Positions 55,535-64,000 of a stretch of 64,000 nt of DNA are shown in pieces. The notes beneath the pieces are model-generated. The model saw only the letters and a list, made by a program, of their open reading frames with translations. It did not search any database and was not told where the DNA came from. This DNA is from Qipengyuania mesophila (lineage in GTDB: Bacteria; Pseudomonadota; Alphaproteobacteria; Sphingomonadales; Sphingomonadaceae): positions 124,001 to 188,000 of the forward strand of contig NZ_JAIGNU010000004.1 of assembly GCF_019711655.1 (NCBI RefSeq), written 5' to 3'. The position numbers were made by a program, and so were the translations under genes. Each line of letters starts with the position of its first letter. The first letter of the stretch is position 1.

Positions 55535-56827
55535 TTACATCGCGCCGCCGGCAGCCTTCTGGGTCGCATAGATGGCCCAGAGGTTGGCGATCGCCTTGCG
55601 TGCGCCTTCGACCTTGTTGAAGGTCGCTTCCGCCTCGGCATACTTGCCCTGGTCGAACTGAGCGATACCCAGGCGGGTCAGCACCATTGGCGTATTGGCG
55701 CTCGGCATGTTCAGGGCCTTGGCATAGAAGGGCTCGGCGTCCGCCGCGCGGTCCATGGCGAGCAGCGTATCGCCGGCTGCCAGGACGGTTGCCAGCGTGG
55801 CGCCCGACTTGTTGGCATCGGCCATGAGCTTGTCGATATCCGCACGGTCGGTCGCGGCACGCTCCGCCGCCTGGCGACGCGTATCGGTGACATAGGGATC
55901 GGTCTTGTCGAGCTTGCCCTTGGCATAGCCTTCATCGATCACCGAGACCACCTCGGCGGGCAGGCGGCGATAGTCAGCTGCGTCGACATATTCGAGATAG
56001 AGCTTGCCGTCGCGCAGCACGCCGACACGTTTGCCGAGACGCAGCAGGTCGAGGATTTCGGGATTCTGGTAGCCGCCCGTGTTGAGCAGGATGGCGACGG
56101 CGTCGCCCCAGCTGTCCTCGCCCGGATACTGCTTGACGTACCAACTCGAATATTTGTTGGCTTCGGCGTTCAGGTTGTTGTTGTAGGCCTGCGCCAGACC
56201 ACGCTTGAGCCATGCTTCGTCGACGGTCTCGCCGGCGGCGATCTTCGCATTGATCAGGTCGCTGAGGTAGGTGAGGCCCTGCTGCGCCTGATCTTCGGCG
56301 AAATAGCTTTCCGCGACGAAGATCAGAGGGTCGTTGTCGGTGTAGCCGGCATCCGCCGCCGCCTGGAAATAGGGGCGGGCCTTGGCATAGTCGTTGGCCG
56401 CATAGGCCAGCTGGCCGGCGACGAAATTGAACTGGCCGACATTTTCCGCCGGGACCTTGCCGCTCTTCAGCATCAGTTCCATGCCCTGAAGCGCCATGGC
56501 CTGGTCCTGCTGCTTGGCAGCGTTCGAATAGATGAAGCTACCCGCTGCGTAACGATCGTCGTCGTTTTCGAGCGCTGCAAGCAGCGTCGGGAAGCCCGCC
56601 TTGAGCGCGGCATAGTCGACCGGCTCGGCCTTCGCGAGTTCCTCAAGCGGCTTGTAGGCCGCGACGAATGCTTTCGAATAGGACGGCTTGGCCTGCTTTT
56701 CCTTCTTCGCGGCATGCGCGGGGGTGTCGAGCACGGTCGCACCGGTGATGCCGCCGGCGGTCAGCGCCAGGGCAAGAGCAAGGGTCGAAGCCGCACCATT
56801 CTTGCGGGCAAGACGGGTGAAAATCAT
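55535..56827 (-). CDS. Exported TPR-like repeat protein
   Basis: The 430-residue protein has a signal peptide (MIFTRLARKNGAASTLALAL, then THA-like AHAAKK). The body shows tetratricopeptide-like repeats, such as AQFDQGKYAEAEATFNK and AANDYAKARPYFQAAADAGY, so it is probably a periplasmic scaffold. ATG 56827 has GGGAG upstream. No enzymatic domain is visible. Base composition is like neighbours. Confidence 0.75.
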   Translation of the reverse strand: MIFTRLARKNGAASTLALALALTAGGITGATVLDTPAHAAKKEKQAKPSYSKAFVAAYKPLEELAKAEPVDYAALKAGFPTLLAALENDDDRYAAGSFIYSNAAKQQDQAMALQGMELMLKSGKVPAENVGQFNFVAGQLAYAANDYAKARPYFQAAADAGYTDNDPLIFVAESYFAEDQAQQGLTYLSDLINAKIAAGETVDEAWLKRGLAQAYNNNLNAEANKYSSWYVKQYPGEDSWGDAVAILLNTGGYQNPEILDLLRLGKRVGVLRDGKLYLEYVDAADYRRLPAEVVSVIDEGYAKGKLDKTDPYVTDTRRQAAERAATDRADIDKLMADANKSGATLATVLAAGDTLLAMDRAADAEPFYAKALNMPSANTPMVLTRLGIAQFDQGKYAEAEATFNKVEGARKAIANLWAIYATQKAAGGAM

Positions 56828-57132
56828 GTGATAAGCTCCCAAGAGTGGAAAGGGGATCTGAGCGCACCGTGCGCCGGTTCAATTCGGGCTGGGCGGCACA
56901 TGCCGCGTGTGGGCTCTCATTGCAAATTCTTCTACCGAAATGCGGCTGAACGCGCTTTGAATGCGCCTCCGCCCAACCGTTCATGGTTCCCATCGCTGGC
57001 GACAGTACCCATATGTGGAAAAAGCGCATGAAACCGGGCTTTGGTTCCCTGCGCGAGTGGCGCTTTGCCCCCCCATCGCCTAGGCTCCACGCAATCACGA
57101 CATAAGCAGTTCGCAGTACGGAAACACACGTT
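56828..57132. other. 305-base intergenic region between the TPR gene and gyrA
   Basis: This divergent spacer probably holds promoters for both genes. I see no confident sigma-70 pair, no LexA box and no tRNA. A weak TTGCAA-N17-CATGTG could serve the TPR gene. Nothing else recognisable. Confidence 0.4.
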
Positions 57133-59963
<2,831 letters not shown>

Positions 59964-59967
<4 letters not shown>

Positions 59968-60806
59968 GCCTGACGGTCGAGCCCAGCGGACGGGCGTGCG
60001 GTGCACGCGTGACCGGGCTCGACCTTTCCAAACCGGTGTCGCCGGACCTCGCGCGGGAAATCCGCGCGATCTGGCTCGAGCACAAGGTTCTCGCCTTCCC
60101 AGACCAGCATCTGGACGACGATGCGCTCGAGGCCTTCACGCTCGCCATGGGCGGGTTCGGCGAGGACCCCTTCTTCGCGCCGATCGAAGGGCGCGACCAT
60201 ATCGCCGCGATCCTGCGCGAGGCGGACGAGGACACACCGCTCTTCGCCGAAAACTGGCACAGCGACTGGAGCTTCCTAGATCAGCCCCCGGCGGGGACCT
60301 GCCTGATGGCGATCGATATCCCGCCGACAGGCGGCGACACTTTGTTTGCCGATCAGGCCGCTGCCTTTGCGGCGCTACCCGAGGAGCGGAAGGCCTACCT
60401 GCGTAGCTTGACCGCGATCCATAGCGCCAAGCTCGCCTATGCGCCCGAAGGCACCTATGGCGCGCGCGACACGGGCCGCACGATGGCGATCCGCCCGGAC
60501 GAAAGCGCCCGGGCCACACAGATGCATCCGCTGGTCCAGCGACATCCTGAAACGGGAGTAGAATGCCTCTATTCGACGATCGGCTACATCGTCGGCATCG
60601 AGGGGATGGAGCAGGCCGCGGCAATCGCCCTGCTGGCCGAACTGTCGCAGTGGCAGGCGCGCGAGGAGTTCGTCTATCGCCATCGATGGGAGCCGGGCAT
60701 GCTGGTGATGTGGGACAACCGCTCGGTGCTCCACAAGGCGACCGGCGGTTACGAGGGCCACCGCCGCGAATTGCACCGCACGACCATCGCCGCCTGGCGG
60801 GGCTAG
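59964..60806 (+). CDS. TauD/TfdA-family Fe(II)/2-oxoglutarate dioxygenase
   Basis: The 280-residue enzyme has HxD in NWHSDWSF, a later His in SVLHKATGGY, and Arg in RRELHRTTI that binds 2-oxoglutarate. It resembles taurine or 2,4-D dioxygenases, but the substrate cannot be told from sequence. ATG 59964 overlaps gyrA, and its stop overlaps the convergent YhhN gene as CTAG. Confidence 0.9.
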
Positions 60807-61471
60807 GCCACGGCGCGCTGCGCGCCCTTCCGCAGCGTCTGTACGACCGCCACCGCGATCAGGAACTGCGCCCCGTAATAGAGCGGCCAGATGAGCCACG
60901 AGGTGACAGCTTCGGGGACGACCTGCGCCTCGCGTCCAAAGATCAGCAAGTCGCTGACGACGAACATTACCGCCCCCACCCCGACACGGTAACGCGGAAA
61001 GCGACTGGTCCAGGCCGCTGCGGCCATCGCGCCGACCACTGCCGAGTAAGCGGTCGCTACGATCCAGTTGTCGAGCCCGTAGGTCATCGTGCCCGCGATC
61101 ACCGGGGTCAGGAACAGCAGCGTTGCACCGGCAAGCACCTGGCTCAGCGTCGCCTTCTCGCGCGGATTGCGCAGGTAAAGCGCGCTTGCGAGGAGGTGGC
61201 CGATGGCGAACAGGCTCCCGCCGACGAGGAAACTGATCTCGAGCGCGATGTCGCCTGCTGCGCCGAAGACCATCACGAGGGTTATCAGGAGCCCGTCCAA
61301 CGCGCGCGCGCGGAACGCGGCGTAGGCGGCCAGGAAAGCCACGCCCGCCCCCTTCCACAGCATGAGCCATGTACCGCCGATGGGATCGTCGGACACGAAG
61401 AAGTAGCTGATGCCCGCAATCAGGCTTGCGAGCAGCCAGGGGCGATGTTTGGCGAGGGCGCGGCGTGGCAT
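60803..61471 (-). CDS. YhhN/TMEM86 family (lysoplasmalogenase-like) membrane protein
   Basis: The 222-residue protein has about eight hydrophobic helices and the family segments [29 protein letters not shown] and [17 protein letters not shown]. Eukaryotic relatives hydrolyse lysoplasmalogen; a bacterial role in vinyl-ether or lysolipid turnover is inference. It is divergent from trmFO, with a GGCCTT/AAGGCC hairpin (61484-61499) in the gap. Confidence 0.86.
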   Translation of the reverse strand: MPRRALAKHRPWLLASLIAGISYFFVSDDPIGGTWLMLWKGAGVAFLAAYAAFRARALDGLLITLVMVFGAAGDIALEISFLVGGSLFAIGHLLASALYLRNPREKATLSQVLAGATLLFLTPVIAGTMTYGLDNWIVATAYSAVVGAMAAAAWTSRFPRYRVGVGAVMFVVSDLLIFGREAQVVPEAVTSWLIWPLYYGAQFLIAVAVVQTLRKGAQRAVA

Positions 61472-61524
61472 CGCGCGACGCTAGGCCTTGTCGAAGGCCC
61501 CATGCAAGCACTAGGGCGCGCGCG

Positions 61525-62892
61525 ATGACCCACGATATCCACATCATTGGCGGCGGCCTGGCCGGCAGCGAGGCAGCCTGGCAGCTCGCGCAGCGCGGCT
61601 TCAAGGTACGCCTCTCGGAAATGCGCGGCAGCGGCGAGATGACCCCGGCGCACCAGACCGACGGGCTCGCCGAACTGGTCTGCTCGAACAGCTTCCGTTC
61701 GGACGACGACACCAAGAACGCGGTCGGCCTGCTGCATCACGAGATGCGCCGCCTCGACAGCCTGATCATGCGCGCGGGCGAAGTCGCTCGCGTCCCCGCG
61801 GGTTCGGCCATGGCGGTCGACCGCGATGTCTTCTCGGCCGAAGTCCAGCGAACGCTCAATGAACACCCCAATGTCACCGTGGTACGCGAGCGGGTCGATG
61901 CCCTGCCCGCCTCCGGCCCGACCATTGTCGCCACCGGCCCGCTGACCGCCCAGACGCTGGCCGACAGCATCGTCGCCGCCACCGGACAGGACCGGCTCGC
62001 CTTTTTCGACGCCATCGCGCCGATCGTTCACCACGACAGCATCGACATGTCGAAGTGCTGGATCCAGAGCCGCTGGAACAAGCGCACCGAAGCCTCGAAC
62101 GAGGGGGGCGACTACATCAACTGCCCGATGACCAAGGAGCAGTATCTCGCCTTCCACCAAGGGCTGATGGACGGCGAGAAGACCGAATTCCGCGAGTGGG
62201 AGGCGGACACGCCCTATTTCGATGGCTGCATGCCGATCGAGGTCATGGCCGCGCGCGGGGTCGAAACGCTCCGCTACGGTCCGATGAAGGGCGTCGGGCT
62301 CGACAATCCCTTCGATACTTCTGAGGAATTCCCGCAGGGGCGCTGGCCCTATGCGGTGGTCCAGTTGCGACAGGACAACAAGCTCGGCACGCTGTGGAAC
62401 ATGGTCGGCTTCCAGACCAAGCTCAAATACGGCGCGCAGATCGAACTCTTCCGCACGATCCCGGGGCTCGAGAATGCAGAATTCGCCCGCCTCGGCGGAT
62501 TGCATCGCAATACCTTCATCAATTCGCCGCTGGTGCTCGACCGGCAACTGCGGCTCAAGGGCGGCGAGCATGTCCGCTTCGCGGGCCAGATCACCGGTTG
62601 CGAAGGCTATGTCGAAAGCTCCGCCGTCGGGCTGATGGCGGGGTTGATGGCGGCCGCCGAACTGGGCGGCCGCGACTGGACGCCGCCACCGCGCACGAGC
62701 GCCTTCGGCGCGCTGCTCTCGCATATCACAGGCGATGCCGAGGCCGAGACCTTCCAGCCCATGAACGTCAATTTCGGGCTTTTCCCGCCGCTGCACGATG
62801 TCGGCAAGAAGGTCCGCAAGGAAGCCTATACCAATCGCGCCAAGGCCGACTTCGGCGAATGGCTCACACAGGCGGAACTCACCGCCGCCTAG
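61525..62892 (+). CDS. trmFO: Methylenetetrahydrofolate-tRNA-(uracil-54-C5)-methyltransferase TrmFO
   Basis: The 455-residue flavoprotein methylates U54 in tRNA with CH2-THF as donor. The FAD motif [13 protein letters not shown] leads, followed by [11 protein letters not shown] (catalytic Cys) and [10 protein letters not shown] near the C-terminus. It replaces the SAM-dependent TrmA in many alphaproteobacteria. The stop overlaps the EF-hand gene (CTAG). Confidence 0.96.
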   Translation: MTHDIHIIGGGLAGSEAAWQLAQRGFKVRLSEMRGSGEMTPAHQTDGLAELVCSNSFRSDDDTKNAVGLLHHEMRRLDSLIMRAGEVARVPAGSAMAVDRDVFSAEVQRTLNEHPNVTVVRERVDALPASGPTIVATGPLTAQTLADSIVAATGQDRLAFFDAIAPIVHHDSIDMSKCWIQSRWNKRTEASNEGGDYINCPMTKEQYLAFHQGLMDGEKTEFREWEADTPYFDGCMPIEVMAARGVETLRYGPMKGVGLDNPFDTSEEFPQGRWPYAVVQLRQDNKLGTLWNMVGFQTKLKYGAQIELFRTIPGLENAEFARLGGLHRNTFINSPLVLDRQLRLKGGEHVRFAGQITGCEGYVESSAVGLMAGLMAAAELGGRDWTPPPRTSAFGALLSHITGDAEAETFQPMNVNFGLFPPLHDVGKKVRKEAYTNRAKADFGEWLTQAELTAA

Positions 62893-63347
62893 CAGGCGCA
62901 GCGGGTCTTCCTGGTCGGCTTGGGCGCCGTCGCGGCGAACTCGGCCGGGGTGAGCTGGTTGTCGCCATCGGCATCGGCGCCTTCGAACTTCTCGACCGTG
63001 GCCACCGCCCATTCCTCGAAATCGAGCAGATTGTTGCCGTCCTTGTCGAGCTTGCGGAAGCCGTTGGAGCGGGTCGAAAGCATCTCGGTGCGGGTGATGC
63101 GCCAGTCGCGGTTGCGATCGTAGCGGAAGAAGCGGCGCTGCTCCTTGGTGAGCTCCGTCGCTGCCGGAGGCGCGGGCCCGACCGCATCGCCTGCATCCGA
63201 GGCGGGAATCTCCGCCTCGGCGGCAGGCGCTTCGACCGGTTGCGGCGGCGGCGCGCCCTGCTCGATCTGGGCCCGGCCCTGCCACCAGAAGGCACCCAGC
63301 CCCACCAGCGCCAGCGCTATGATGGCTCCCAACACGATCCGGTTCAT
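62889..63347 (-). CDS. Membrane-anchored EF-hand protein
   Basis: The 152-residue protein has an N-terminal signal anchor ([19 protein letters not shown]), a Pro/Ala-rich linker, and three EF-hand-like loops: a degenerate DRNRDWRIT, and two canonical ones, [12 protein letters not shown] and [12 protein letters not shown]. It probably binds calcium in the periplasm. The function is unknown. Converges with trmFO. Confidence 0.82.
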   Translation of the reverse strand: MNRIVLGAIIALALVGLGAFWWQGRAQIEQGAPPPQPVEAPAAEAEIPASDAGDAVGPAPPAATELTKEQRRFFRYDRNRDWRITRTEMLSTRSNGFRKLDKDGNNLLDFEEWAVATVEKFEGADADGDNQLTPAEFAATAPKPTRKTRCAC

Positions 63348-63379
63348 GCGCCACCCTCCCTCGCCTGCAGGCGGTTTAT

Positions 63380-64000
63380 CTAGCGCCCGAAGAGACCCAA
63401 TCGCAAGGCGATCAACGGGCTAAGTCGATCGCCCAAAAGCGGGCGACCTCCAGAATTCAGCGAACGCCGGGCCAGTCCACCGATGACCGACAGGGGTCGC
63501 AAGGGGCGCGGCAGGCGCAAATTCTGGCGAGCAATCTCGGCCGCGCGATTGAGCACAGCGTCGCGTTCGTCCGGCTCCTGCGTGTGGACGGCGAGATCGG
63601 CGAGCGCCCACAGCGTTCCAGCGCGTTCGGCTTCGTTCGCGGCGCTGGGGCTGCCGGCGCGTTCGGCCAAAGCCCGCGCAAGGCTCGCCCGCCCGGCAAC
63701 GAAAGAGGCGCGGTCGGCTTCGCTCAAGGGACGCTGAGAAAGCAGAGCCTCCCACCCGTCGACGAGGTCGCGAAGCGCCCGCTCGCAACCCTCCCAGCTC
63801 CGGCCAATGAGATCGAGCAGCGGATCGCCATCGGGGCGGGCAGTTGCCGGCTGACCGAACTGGTCCCGCCACCAGGCAAGCCGCATCTGGCCGAGCATGG
63901 GCTCGGTCGCGCCGAGCACCATCCGCCCGATGCGTCCGTCGAGCGCGAAGGCCGCAAGCCACAGATCGCGGTCGCGGCCCGCGCTCGCCAGTGCGATGCG
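63380..64000 (-). CDS. Squalene/phytoene synthase family protein, 5' end cut by window edge
   Basis: The visible part encodes about 206 C-terminal residues. Sequence MRLAWWRDQFGQ resembles the helix of SQS/PSY proteins that follows the first Asp-rich motif, and later segments (AGTLWALADLAVHT, AAEIARQNLRLPRPLRPL) fit the helical fold. The second Asp-rich motif is weak, so it may be an NDUFAF6-like non-catalytic paralogue rather than a true carotenoid enzyme. The start lies beyond the window. Confidence 0.7.
   Translation of the reverse strand, partial: RIALASAGRDRDLWLAAFALDGRIGRMVLGATEPMLGQMRLAWWRDQFGQPATARPDGDPLLDLIGRSWEGCERALRDLVDGWEALLSQRPLSEADRASFVAGRASLARALAERAGSPSAANEAERAGTLWALADLAVHTQEPDERDAVLNRAAEIARQNLRLPRPLRPLSVIGGLARRSLNSGGRPLLGDRLSPLIALRLGLFGR

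Noticed and set aside
61484-61499. GGCCTT-GTCG-AAGGCC hairpin as another copy of the pdhC repeat
   Set aside because: It shares only the short TGTCGAAGG core and lacks the long arms, so it is treated as a simple hairpin in a divergent promoter region.

Overview
The window is chromosomal housekeeping DNA from a GC-rich alphaproteobacterium, most likely order Sphingomonadales and probably close to Erythrobacteraceae (inference, no search run). The supporting traits are the alphaproteobacterial order dusB-ntrB-ntrC-ntrY-ntrX-hfq-hflX, a fused ispDF gene, an Hfq with two Sm domains in one chain, trmFO, an NtrX without the GAFTGA loop, a GTTC-N7-GTTC LexA box, and a sphingomonad-type CCTGAGCCTGTCGAAGG palindrome. 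I see no prophage, transposase, integrase, CRISPR array, rRNA or plasmid function.

Layout. 1-9.4 kb: protein quality control and RNA processing (rdgB fragment, rph, hrcA-grpE, a DUF885 peptidase, a glycine-zipper lipoprotein, a small metallopeptidase-like protein, a PCuAC copper-binding lipoprotein, dnaK-dnaJ). 9.4-27.4 kb: DUF6445 and patatin-like proteins, radA, cvpA, an IscU-like scaffold, an MFS symporter, alr, phaR, proS, an M28 peptidase, rnr, an XRE/MmyB regulator with its palindrome, a universal stress protein, pdhC, a compositionally odd small membrane ORF and a thioesterase. 27.5-32.6 kb: lpdA, a CPA2 antiporter, a class IV aminotransferase coupled to a sulfotransferase-like gene, and tRNA-Ser(UGA). 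32.7-40.8 kb: a co-directional run from cell-wall enzymes (mltB-like, rlpA-like, dac) into tmk-holB-metG-tatD-MBL-small membrane protein, with almost every junction overlapping. 40.9-50.8 kb: mazG, then the minus-strand nitrogen-regulation operon. 50.9-64 kb: ispDF, pncC, RatA/COQ10-like protein, lipA, carbonic anhydrase, a NYN-LOTUS protein, an exported TPR-like protein, gyrA, a TauD-type dioxygenase, a YhhN protein, trmFO, an EF-hand protein and a squalene/phytoene synthase-like fragment.

Genes are very tightly packed. Many co-directional pairs overlap as ATGA, GTGA or TGATG. Seven of nine convergent protein-gene junctions overlap by exactly four bases at their stop codons. Nothing here is clearly a new defence or mobile system. 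The most interesting signals are the LexA box at radA, the repeat domesticated inside pdhC, the double Hfq, the palindrome in the regulator's divergent promoter, the dnaK-dnaJ hairpin, the aminotransferase/sulfotransferase pair and the convergent stop overlaps.
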